A stretch of DNA of 64,000 bases from Frateuria_A sp035943815 (GTDB lineage Bacteria; Pseudomonadota; Gammaproteobacteria; Xanthomonadales; Rhodanobacteraceae). Positions within the stretch are counted from its first letter, which is position 1; every line of letters starts with the position of its first letter. The translations under genes and the position numbers were made by a program. Where the stretch lies: NCBI RefSeq assembly GCF_035943815.1, contig NZ_DASZBU010000012.1:1-64000 (forward strand). Direction: 5' to 3'. Below the pieces are notes generated by a model, which was not told where the DNA came from, did no database searches, and saw nothing but the letters and a program-made list of their open reading frames with translations. This document shows positions 17,306 to 26,198 of this stretch, piece by piece.

Positions 17306-18916
17306 TCAGTGGAGACGGGGCCGCCAGCCCCGGTCCCACGCCTTGCTCCAGCTCAGCACCAGCGCCTGGCTGGCCGTGCCTGAGAGCTTGTGGGTGCCGG
17401 CAGCCAGGTTCCATTGGTCCGCGGGGCGGCTGCCGTCGATCCCCATCGCGATGGGGTGCCTGCCGTCGCTCAGCGTGTACCGCCCGGGCACCGCGATGGC
17501 GAACGGCTGCGCTCCCGCGGGCAGGCTCTTTCCGGCCACGTAGACGTCCGCGGGGCCGGGCAGGTAGTTGCGCTTGACGAAAGCGAGATCGGCGGGCGGC
17601 AGGCGGTCGGGAACGACCACCATGGTCCGGTGCGCGACGAGGGCCTGGGCGATCGTGTCCGGCATCTTGCCGTGCCGCAGGCGCCGCAGCGCCAGGCTTT
17701 CCATCACGGGGTAGTAGGGGCGCGGGCGGAAGACTGCTCCGCTCTTGGCATCCATCACGGTGTCGCCCGGGTCGGTGCTGCGCAGCACCGTGGCCAGCTC
17801 GGCCCGCTCGCCGGCCAGCGCGTCCCGCCAGGGCGGCGCATGCCGCACCAGGATGCCCAGTTCCAGGAGCACCAGCGCCGCCACCACGATGCCGCCCCTG
17901 TGCGGACTCGACGGATCGGCCGCAATCCGCGAGGCGAGCGCGCCGGTCGTTACCAGCATGACCGTGGGTATCACCGGCAGGAAATCCTGCGGCGTGGACA
18001 AGGGCCAGGCCAGCCAGATCAGCGCCGCGTACAGCGCGCCGTGCAGTGCGAGGAACGTGCGCCAGCGCGCCGGGCCCTCGTCGATGTTGCGCAGCCGGTA
18101 CGTCGCCAAGGCCAGGACGGGCAGCAGCAATCCAACGTAGACGGCCTGTCGCCAGGCATGGCTGGTCCCGCCCGTGGAGGCCAGGCCATACAGGACCAGA
18201 TCGCGCCAAGCGGGCAGCAGATCGTGCATGGAGCCCAGCCACAGCACGAGGCCGGCGGGAACCGCCACGCAGCCGGCCAGGCATGCCACCGCGCGCTCGA
18301 CGACCGGGCGGGCCAGCTTGCGCCTCGATGCCATCCACACGCAGCCAGCCGACAGCAACGCAGTGCCGACCAGCGGCAGGGTCTTCTGCGAAATCGACAA
18401 GGCGGCCCCCACGCCCACGCCTGCGAGCAACCAGCGCGCCGCGGATCGGCCGGAGGGGAGCACCAGGGCCAGCGCCACCAGCCACAGCGCAGTCCAGGCG
18501 TCATCGGTGCGGAACTGACCGGTCCTGAGAAAGAACACCTGCATCAGCGCGGCGAGCAGCACCGCGGCGTCGGCCACGCCGGGCCGGTAAAGGCTGCGCG
18601 CGATGCGCCACGTCGCGACGATGGCGAGGGCATACCAGGGCACCACCGCCAGGCGCAGCCACCACAGGATGTCGGCGCGCTCACCCAGGCCATGCATCAG
18701 CGGTGCGTAGATCAGCGCGAACAGCGGGCCATGGTTGTCGAACACGTCGCGATAGGGCACCGCGCCCTGGGCGATGCTCCAGGCGACATGGGCGTGCTGT
18801 GGCTCGTCCGAATCCAGCGAATAGGCGCCGAGCCAGAGCACCCGCAAGGCAAGCAGCAGTACCAGCGCCAGTGCTGGCGCGAAAGCGACGCACGAACGGG
18901 TGAGGCGGGCCGGCAT
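17306..18916 (-). CDS. GT39-like integral membrane glycosyltransferase
   Basis: A 536-residue polytopic membrane protein with about ten predicted helices in the first 370 residues and a soluble C-terminal part. The first luminal loop has DSDEPQHAHVAWSIAQG and DVFDNHGPLFALIYAPLMH, the acidic and aromatic pattern seen in the first loop of GT39/ArnT/PMT-type enzymes, which use polyprenyl-phosphate sugars. The Asp-Glu in the first loop would be the catalytic base. Acceptor and donor are unknown; lipid A, protein or glycan are all possible. The start at 18916 is the first Met before the leading helix. Confidence 0.75.
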   Translation of the reverse strand: MPARLTRSCVAFAPALALVLLLALRVLWLGAYSLDSDEPQHAHVAWSIAQGAVPYRDVFDNHGPLFALIYAPLMHGLGERADILWWLRLAVVPWYALAIVATWRIARSLYRPGVADAAVLLAALMQVFFLRTGQFRTDDAWTALWLVALALVLPSGRSAARWLLAGVGVGAALSISQKTLPLVGTALLSAGCVWMASRRKLARPVVERAVACLAGCVAVPAGLVLWLGSMHDLLPAWRDLVLYGLASTGGTSHAWRQAVYVGLLLPVLALATYRLRNIDEGPARWRTFLALHGALYAALIWLAWPLSTPQDFLPVIPTVMLVTTGALASRIAADPSSPHRGGIVVAALVLLELGILVRHAPPWRDALAGERAELATVLRSTDPGDTVMDAKSGAVFRPRPYYPVMESLALRRLRHGKMPDTIAQALVAHRTMVVVPDRLPPADLAFVKRNYLPGPADVYVAGKSLPAGAQPFAIAVPGRYTLSDGRHPIAMGIDGSRPADQWNLAAGTHKLSGTASQALVLSWSKAWDRGWRPRLH

Positions 18917-18980
18917 GGCCAGACTATGCCGATGCGCACGTTCAGGTCGCGTGCGCGGAGAACGGGCAGCCGCGGCCGTT

Positions 18981-19361
18981 TCAGCGCTTGTTCTTGCTCT
19001 CCAGCATGGCCCGCAGATCCGCGAAAGGGTTGCCGGTGGCCGGCGCCGCCGCGGCCGCTTCGTAGCCGGCGCCGCGCACGTGGTCGATATAGCGAGAGTG
19101 CTCGTTGTCGTGGCAGTACACGCACAACAGCTCCCAGTTGCTGCCATCGGGCGGGTTGAAGTCGTGGTCGTGGTTGCGGTGGTGCACCGTCAGCTCACGC
19201 AGGTTGCTGCGCGTGAACTCGCGCCCGCAGCGGCCGCAGACCCACGGGTACATCTTCAGCGCCCGCTCGCGGTAGCCGAGCTCGCGTTGTTCGGCGGCGC
19301 GGCGCGCCTCGGCGACCACACGGTCGAGCTTGGCCGGATCGGGAATTTTTTGCGGGCTCAT
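18981..19361 (-). CDS. yajD: HNH nuclease family protein YajD
   Basis: A 126-residue protein matching the YajD HNH family. It has a zinc-binding CGRCG pair (CxxC), then LTVHHRNHDHDFNPPDGSNW with the HH of the nuclease core, and a second LLCVYCHDNEH pair. HNH enzymes of this type cleave DNA with a single metal ion; the role of YajD is not settled. The start at 19361 gives the family N-terminus MSPQKIPDPAKLDRVV. It is divergent from the membrane protein at 19469. Confidence 0.87.
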   Translation of the reverse strand: MSPQKIPDPAKLDRVVAEARRAAEQRELGYRERALKMYPWVCGRCGREFTRSNLRELTVHHRNHDHDFNPPDGSNWELLCVYCHDNEHSRYIDHVRGAGYEAAAAAPATGNPFADLRAMLESKNKR

Positions 19362-19468
19362 CGTCGTAAAGAGTGTTTGAGCCGGGGATTGTGCCCGACC
19401 AGCGGGAACGGTGGAGGCCGATGGCCACTTCCGCAACAATGGTCCGGCATCCCCATCGGGTTTTAGCC

Positions 19469-19918
19469 ATGACCTACCTCTGGATCAAGTCCTTCCACCT
19501 GCTCTTCGTCATCGCATGGATGGCGACGGTGTTCTACCTGCCGCGCATCCTGGTCAATATCGCCGAGGCCGGTGACGACGCGAGCGTGCGCACGCGGCTG
19601 CTGTTGATGGGACGACGGCTGTACAAGTTCGGGCACAACATGTTCGGCCTAGCCTTCCTGTTCGGACTGGTGTTGTGGCAGGGCTGGCGGCTGTTTCCAT
19701 CCACGGTTCCGAACGTGGTGGCCGGCATGCACTGGATCGACCTCAAGCTGGGCCTGGTGGCGCTACTGCTGGCCTACTTCGTGGTGGTCGGACGCATGCT
19801 CAAGCGGGCCGAGAAGGGCGGAGCGCTGCCTGCGGCGGTGGCTTTGCGCTGGCTCAACGAGCTGCCGGTGCTGCTGTTGCTGGGCGTAATCTTCCTGGTG
19901 GTGGCCAAGCCGTTCTGA
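19469..19918 (+). CDS. HemJ/CopD-like integral membrane protein
   Basis: A 149-residue protein with four predicted helices. TYLWIKSFHLLFVIAWMATVFYLPRILV at the N-terminus and LNELPVLLLLGVIFLVVAKPF at the C-terminus resemble HemJ, the protoporphyrinogen IX oxidase of bacteria that lack HemY or HemG. The conserved His in SFHLL and Lys in DLKLGLV are kept, while a third position, often His in HemJ (AYHHYCGRL), is AYFVVVGRM here. Database names vary between CopD family and HemJ. Haem synthesis is therefore a guess; complementation of a hemJ mutant would decide. Confidence 0.65.
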   Translation: MTYLWIKSFHLLFVIAWMATVFYLPRILVNIAEAGDDASVRTRLLLMGRRLYKFGHNMFGLAFLFGLVLWQGWRLFPSTVPNVVAGMHWIDLKLGLVALLLAYFVVVGRMLKRAEKGGALPAAVALRWLNELPVLLLLGVIFLVVAKPF

Positions 19919-19923
19919 AACGT

Positions 19924-19976
19924 TGCGCCTGCGCCTGCGCCTGCGCCTGCGCAAGCGCAAGCGCAAGCGCGCAGGC
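19924..19976. repeat. Hexanucleotide repeats forming an inverted repeat
   Basis: Four copies of TGCGCC (19924-19947) run into TGCGCA and then AGCGCA copies (19954-19965) and AGCGCG. The GCCTGCGC inside the array (for example 19945-19952) is complementary to GCGCAGGC (19969-19976), so a hairpin with a 16-base loop can form, with several registers possible. It sits between two convergent genes, where it may stop transcription from both sides or vary in length by slippage. Confidence 0.75.
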
Positions 19977-19997
19977 CTCGCCGGCCGCCGCGAACGC

Positions 19998-21005
19998 TCA
20001 GCCGCGGTGGTATTCGCGATACCACTTCACGAAGCGGGCGACGCCATCTTCGATCGAGGTGTCGGGCGCGTAGCCGACGTCGCGGCGCAGGGCGGAGACG
20101 TCGGCCCAGGTGTCCGGCACATCGCCCGGCTGCATGGGAAGGAGGTTCTTTTCCACCGTGCGGCCGAGGTTCTGCTCCAGCAGCTCGATAAAGCGCAGCA
20201 GCTGTACCGGCTGGTCGTTGCCGATGTTGTAGACGCGGTAGGGCGCGCTGGAGGTGCCCGGATTGGGCCGTTCGGCGTCGTAGGACGGGTCCGGCTGGGC
20301 CGGGTGGTCGAGCGTGCGGATCACGCCCTCGACGATGTCGTCGATGTAAGTGAAGTCGCGGCTGTGGTTGCCGTGGTTGAACACGTCGATCGCTTCGCCG
20401 CGGCTGATGCGGTCGGCGAACAGCATCGGCGACATGTCCGGCCGGCCCCACGGGCCATAGACCGTGAAGAAGCGCAGGCCGGTGGTGGGCAGGCCGTACA
20501 GATGGCTGTAGCTGTGCGCCATCAGCTCATTGGCTTTCTTGCTGGCGGCATACAGGCTGACCGGGTGGTCGACGGCGTCCTCCACGGCGAAGGGCATCTT
20601 GCGGTTGGCGCCGTAGACCGAGCTGGAGGAGGCGTAGACCAGGTGCTCGACCCTGCCGTGGCGGCAGCCTTCGAGGACATTGAGGAAGCCGTCAAGGTTG
20701 CTGCGCACGTAGGCGCGCGGGTTCTTCAGCGAATAGCGCACGCCGGCCTGGGCGGCCAGGTTCGCTACGCGCTGCGGTTGGAAGTCGGCGAAGGCGCGGT
20801 CGATGGCGTCGGCATCGGCCAGATCCGCGCGCAGGTGGGTGTAGGCGGGGTGGTTGGCGAACTGCGCCAGGCGGGCTTCCTTCAACGACGGGTCGTAGTA
20901 GTCGTTGTGGTTGTCGATGCCAAGGACTTCGTCGCCGCGGGCGAGCAGGCGCTGGGCGAGCGCGGCGCCGATGAAGCCGGCGGTGCCTGTGACGAGGATG
21001 CGCAT
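19998..21005 (-). CDS. NAD-dependent nucleotide-sugar epimerase (UDP-glucuronate 4-epimerase type)
   Basis: A 335-residue extended short-chain dehydrogenase. The Rossmann motif is TGTAGFIGAALAQRL (residues 6-20), the catalytic Ser/Tyr/Lys are in YASSSSVYG and LYAASKKANE (YxxxK), and LRFFTVYGPWGRPDM is a substrate segment typical of UDP-glucuronate 4-epimerase/capsule-sugar epimerases, which make UDP-galacturonate for surface polysaccharide or lipopolysaccharide. GIDNHNDYYDPSLKEARL near residue 29 also matches that subgroup. No glycan gene cluster surrounds it. Assignment to UDP-GlcA is probable but not certain. Confidence 0.85.
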   Translation of the reverse strand: MRILVTGTAGFIGAALAQRLLARGDEVLGIDNHNDYYDPSLKEARLAQFANHPAYTHLRADLADADAIDRAFADFQPQRVANLAAQAGVRYSLKNPRAYVRSNLDGFLNVLEGCRHGRVEHLVYASSSSVYGANRKMPFAVEDAVDHPVSLYAASKKANELMAHSYSHLYGLPTTGLRFFTVYGPWGRPDMSPMLFADRISRGEAIDVFNHGNHSRDFTYIDDIVEGVIRTLDHPAQPDPSYDAERPNPGTSSAPYRVYNIGNDQPVQLLRFIELLEQNLGRTVEKNLLPMQPGDVPDTWADVSALRRDVGYAPDTSIEDGVARFVKWYREYHRG

Positions 21006-21157
21006 CCGTTACGGTTCCTGGTGGGGACGGACCATTCTAGCGGGCGGAACCGTGAGGACCGGGCCTACGGCGTTCGCGCGCGGTGTTCTTCGGCTAGACT
21101 AGCGGCCTGACCCGAACACTAGGTGGCCGGCGCGTGAGCGCAGGTCGAGCGTGCGAC

Positions 21158-21184
21158 ATGGCAACTACCCGCATCCTTCGCTGA
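21158..21184 (+). CDS. Candidate thrS leader peptide, MATTRILR
   Basis: An 8-codon frame (ATG 21158 to TGA 21182-21184) contains two adjacent Thr codons (ACT ACC) at positions 3-4. It ends 27 bases before a terminator-like hairpin upstream of thrS. A possible anti-terminator arm, CGCCTTT (21193-21199), can pair with AAAGGGCG at the 5' arm of that hairpin with one bulge. A weak -10 (TAGACT, 21095-21100) lies about 55 bases upstream. This is the layout of ribosome-mediated attenuation. The ribosome-binding site is poor, and two Thr in seven codons could be chance. Confidence 0.4.
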   Translation: MATTRILR

Positions 21185-21211
21185 CTTCCCGACGCCTTTG
21201 TTCCGTACACG

Positions 21212-21233
21212 AAAGGGCGTCATGCCCTTTTTT
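21212..21233 (+). terminator. Terminator-like hairpin upstream of thrS (candidate attenuator)
   Basis: AAAGGGC (21212-21218) pairs with GCCCTTT (21224-21230) around GTCAT, followed by TTT, giving a seven-pair stem and a run of six T. It lies 22 bases before the thrS start codon, so transcription would end before thrS unless the hairpin is prevented. An in-frame ATG (21222) within its loop is a less likely thrS start. Confidence 0.6.
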
Positions 21234-21254
21234 GATTTCCGGGATTCGAAATCC

Positions 21255-23156
21255 ATGATCGAAGTTACGCTCCCGGACGGCAGCAAGAAGCCGTTCGACC
21301 ATCCCGTCACCGTGCAGGACGTGGCCGCTTCCATCGGTGCGGGCCTGGCCAAGGCGACGCTCGCCGGCAAGGTCGACGGCAAGCTGGTCGACGCCAGCTT
21401 TCCGATCGGCCACGACGCGCGCGTGGAGATCGTCACCGAGAAGAGTCCCGAGGCGCTGGAGGTCCTGCGCCATTCCACCGCGCACCTGCTGGCGCAGGCC
21501 GTGCAGCGCCTGTATCCCGGCGCCCAAGTCACGATCGGCCCGGTGATCGACAACGGCTTCTATTACGACTTCGCCTACGAACGGCCCTTCACGCCCGACG
21601 ATCTGCTGAAGATCGAGGCGGAGATGGAAAAGATCGTCAAGGAGGCGTTGCCGGTTTCGCGCTCGGTGAAGTCGCGCGACGAGGCGGTCGAGTTCTTCCG
21701 TGGCATGGGCGAGAACTACAAGGCCGAGATCATCGAATCGATTCCGGCCAACGAGGAGCTTTCGCTCTATACCCAGGGCGAATTCACCGACCTTTGCCGC
21801 GGCCCGCACGTGCCCAACACGGGCAAGCTGCGCGCGTTCAAGCTGATGAAAGTGGCCGGCGCCTATTGGCGTGGCGATTCCAGCAACGCGATGCTCACCC
21901 GCATCTACGGCACCGCCTGGCTCAACGACAAGGACCTCAAGGCCTACCTGCACCAGTTGGAGGAGGCGGAAAAGCGTGACCACCGCAAGATCGGCAAGGC
22001 GCTGGACCTGTTCCACCAGCAGGAAGAAGGCCCGGGCATGGTGTTCTGGCACCCCAACGGCTGGGCGATCTGGCAGCAGGTGGAGCAGTACATGCGCCGC
22101 GTCTACCGCAAGAGCGGCTACCAGGAAGTGCGCTGTCCGCAGGTGCTGGACGTGTCGCTGTGGAAGAAGTCCGGCCACTGGGACAACTACGCGGAGAACA
22201 TGTTCTTCACCGAGTCGGAGAAGCACACCTACGCGTTGAAGCCAATGAACTGCCCGGGCCACGTGCAGATCTTCAACGCCGGCCTGCACAGCTACCGCGA
22301 GCTGCCGATCCGCTACGGCGAGTTCGGCGGCTGCCACCGCAACGAGCCCTCCGGTGCGCTGCACGGCATCATGCGCGTACGCGCCTTCACCCAGGACGAC
22401 GGCCACGTGTTCTGCACGCCCGAGCAGATCGAGCCGGAAGTGACCGCCTTCCACCAGCAGGCCATGCAGGTCTATGCCGATTTCGGCTTCCAGGACATCG
22501 CGCTCAAGATCGCGCTGCGCCCGGACAAGCGCATCGGTTCGGACCAGGTGTGGGACCGCGCCGAGGACGCGCTGCGCAAGGCGCTGGCCTCCGCCGGCGT
22601 GCAGTGGGAGGAGCTCCCCGGCGAGGGCGCCTTCTACGGCCCCAAGATCGAGTACCACATGAAGGACTCGATCGGCCGCGCCTGGCAGGTCGGCACCATG
22701 CAGGTGGATTTCATGATGCCCGAGCGCCTGGGCGCCGAGTACGTGGACGAAAGCTCGCAGAAGCGCCACCCGGTCATGCTGCACCGCGCGATCGTGGGCT
22801 CGATGGAGCGTTTCATCGGCATCCTGATCGAGCACCATGCCGGCAACCTGCCGGCCTGGCTGGCGCCGGTGCAGGCGGCTGTGTTTTCCATCACCGACGC
22901 CCAGGCCGGTTATGTCCAGGAGGTGACGCAAGCCCTTGTGGACAAAGGCTTCCGGGTACAGGCCGATTTGCGCAACGAAAAAGTCGGCTATAAAATCCGC
23001 GAGCATACGCTGCAGAAAGTGCCCTACCTGCTTGTCGTCGGAGATCGCGAAAAGGAGGCTGGGGCCGTTTCCGTGCGTACCCGTTCGGGCGAGGACCTGG
23101 GCAGCATGCCGCTGACGGCCTTCATCGAACGCCTAGAGGCCGAAACGCGGCGTTGA
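21255..23156 (+). CDS. thrS: Threonyl-tRNA synthetase
   Basis: A 633-residue class II synthetase that charges tRNA-Thr. Order: N-terminal TGS domain (MIEVTLPDGSKKPFDHPVT, residues 1-61), editing domain with zinc-like HxxxH (HSTAHLLA, His73/His77) and CRGPH (Cys181/His185), catalytic domain from about 240 with the zinc Cys333 in MNCPGHVQIF and FGGCHRNEPSGALHGIMRVRAFTQDD (motif 2), and an anticodon-binding domain after about 530. The start at 21255 matches the usual family N-terminus; ATG 21222 lies in a hairpin. infC follows 46 bases later, as in most gammaproteobacteria, and is probably co-transcribed. Confidence 0.97.
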   Translation: MIEVTLPDGSKKPFDHPVTVQDVAASIGAGLAKATLAGKVDGKLVDASFPIGHDARVEIVTEKSPEALEVLRHSTAHLLAQAVQRLYPGAQVTIGPVIDNGFYYDFAYERPFTPDDLLKIEAEMEKIVKEALPVSRSVKSRDEAVEFFRGMGENYKAEIIESIPANEELSLYTQGEFTDLCRGPHVPNTGKLRAFKLMKVAGAYWRGDSSNAMLTRIYGTAWLNDKDLKAYLHQLEEAEKRDHRKIGKALDLFHQQEEGPGMVFWHPNGWAIWQQVEQYMRRVYRKSGYQEVRCPQVLDVSLWKKSGHWDNYAENMFFTESEKHTYALKPMNCPGHVQIFNAGLHSYRELPIRYGEFGGCHRNEPSGALHGIMRVRAFTQDDGHVFCTPEQIEPEVTAFHQQAMQVYADFGFQDIALKIALRPDKRIGSDQVWDRAEDALRKALASAGVQWEELPGEGAFYGPKIEYHMKDSIGRAWQVGTMQVDFMMPERLGAEYVDESSQKRHPVMLHRAIVGSMERFIGILIEHHAGNLPAWLAPVQAAVFSITDAQAGYVQEVTQALVDKGFRVQADLRNEKVGYKIREHTLQKVPYLLVVGDREKEAGAVSVRTRSGEDLGSMPLTAFIERLEAETRR

Positions 23157-23189
23157 TGTTCCGTGTGGCCTAATTCAATTAACTCTTCT

Positions 23190-23205
23190 GGAGGATAGTG
23201 GTATC
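23190..23205 (+). promoter_or_regulatory. Ribosome-binding site and ATC start codon of infC
   Basis: GGAGG (23190-23194) stands 8 bases before ATC (23203-23205), which begins the reading frame ATC GCT ACC ACC. No ATG or good GTG/TTG occurs at the conserved IF-3 N-terminus in this frame, so the unusual ATC must be used. E. coli infC uses AUU in the same way. Confidence 0.8.
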
Positions 23206-23730
23206 GCTACCACCGACAACAAGGGCAATCGCCGTAACCTCGAAATCCGCGTGCCGCGCGTGCGCGTGATCGGCGCCGACTCGGAACAGCTGGGCATCCT
23301 TACCCGCGACGAGGCGCTGTCACTGGCGCAGGAAGCCGGCATGGACCTGGTCGAGATCCAGCCCAACGGCGACCCGCCGGTCTGCCGCATCATGGATTAC
23401 GGCAAGTTCAAGTTCGAAGCCCAGAAGAAGGCGTCCGCCGCCAAGAAGAAGCAGAAGCAGGTCGAGATCAAGGAAGTGAAGTTCCGTCCGGTCACGGACG
23501 TGGGCGACTACCAGATCAAGCTGCGCAACATGCTTCGCTTCCTGGAAGAGGGCGACAAGGTCAAGGTCACCATCCGCTTCCGCGGCCGCGAGATGTCCCA
23601 CCAGGACCTGGGCCAGAACCTGGCCAGGAAGATCCAGGAGGACGTCGGCGACAACGGCCAGGTGGAATCCTTTCCCAGGCTGGAAGGGCGCCAGATGGTC
23701 ATGATGATCGGACCGAAGAAGAAGCAGTAA
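23203..23730 (+). CDS. infC: Translation initiation factor IF-3
   Basis: A 175-residue IF-3, near the usual 180. The N-terminal domain has IRVPRVRVIGADSEQLGI and EALSLAQEAGMDLVEI; a lysine-rich linker (KKASAAKKKQKQVEIKEVKFRP) joins it to the C-terminal domain with IRFRGREMSHQDLG. IF-3 binds the 30S subunit, blocks early 50S joining and checks the start codon, so a non-standard start codon on its own mRNA gives autoregulation. It starts at ATC 23203 with GGAGG 8 bases upstream; the first in-frame GTG (23251) would cut off the conserved N-terminus. It is followed directly by a strong terminator, not by rpmI and rplT. Confidence 0.96.
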   Translation: MATTDNKGNRRNLEIRVPRVRVIGADSEQLGILTRDEALSLAQEAGMDLVEIQPNGDPPVCRIMDYGKFKFEAQKKASAAKKKQKQVEIKEVKFRPVTDVGDYQIKLRNMLRFLEEGDKVKVTIRFRGREMSHQDLGQNLARKIQEDVGDNGQVESFPRLEGRQMVMMIGPKKKQ

Positions 23731-23734
23731 ACGG

Positions 23735-23762
23735 AAAGGCGGCCTGAGGGCCGCCTTTTTTT
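23735..23762 (+). terminator. Rho-independent terminator of thrS-infC
   Basis: AAAGGCGGCC (23735-23744) pairs perfectly with GGCCGCCTTT (23749-23758) around TGAG, followed by more T to 23762. It begins 5 bases after the infC stop and is one of the clearest terminators in the window. Confidence 0.93.
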
Positions 23763-23774
23763 GTCTTCACTCGG

Positions 23775-23942
23775 AACCCGCTTCCCCCCGGGGAGAGGGC
23801 AGGGTGAGAGCTGCAGGGGCTCGCGGAAGGGGTAGGGGCGAGCAGGCTTGCTTGCAAGGCTTCGCCTTCACTCGATTCCCCGCAAGGGCGGCCGCTCGCC
23901 CAACCGTCTGCGGAAGAGGAGAGGGAGCAGGTCGCGCTCGCT
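23775..23942. other. Repeat-rich intergenic stretch between infC and the carboxylase gene
   Basis: About 170 bases with no believable gene. It has runs such as CCCCCCGGGGAGAGGG (starting near 23785), later GAGGAGAGGGAG (from 23916), and small hairpins including GCTTGCTTGCAAGGC (near 23848). Such GC-rich runs are common intergenic repeats in Xanthomonadales and are related to the array at 1-60. The stretch marks the point where the usual infC-rpmI-rplT order stops. Confidence 0.55.
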
Positions 23943-25931
<1,989 letters not shown>

Positions 25932-26079
25932 GCAGGGTTGTCCCTAGGTCGATGCAAAGCCCGCAAAGCTAGCAGATAAGCCGTGTGTAGCCGATGCGCA
26001 GCGCAGCACGGCGTATCATGGACGCTTTGGAGCCCGGGCCCAGCCAGCGTTGCGTCGGAAGCGCCCCATCCGTCGGGCC

Positions 26080-26159
26080 GTCATCCCGCGAAGCGGAAAT
26101 CCGTTTTTGACCGGGAAGACCAGGGACAGGATGGATTCCCCCGCTTTTCGCCGGAACGA
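26080..26159. repeat. Palindromic intergenic repeat element upstream of queA
   Basis: GTCATCCCGCGAAGCGGAAATCC (from 26080) is an imperfect mirror of GGATTCCCCCGCTTTTCGCCGGAACGA (26133-26159). Elements of this form (GTCATTCCCGCGAAAGCGGGAATCC ... GGATTCCCGCTTTCGCGGGAATGAC) are dispersed, REP/MITE-like palindromes in many proteobacteria. It lies 40 bases before the queA start and may affect its mRNA. The copy is degenerate. Confidence 0.65.
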
Positions 26160-26198
26160 GCCCCGAAGGGCCGAGGGCCTTCGCATGGAGAACACCCT

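Noticed and set aside
21222..21254. Longer thrS start at ATG 21222
   Set aside because: It would put the start codon in the loop of the hairpin and add residues absent from the usual N-terminus MIEVTLPDG; 21255 fits the family.
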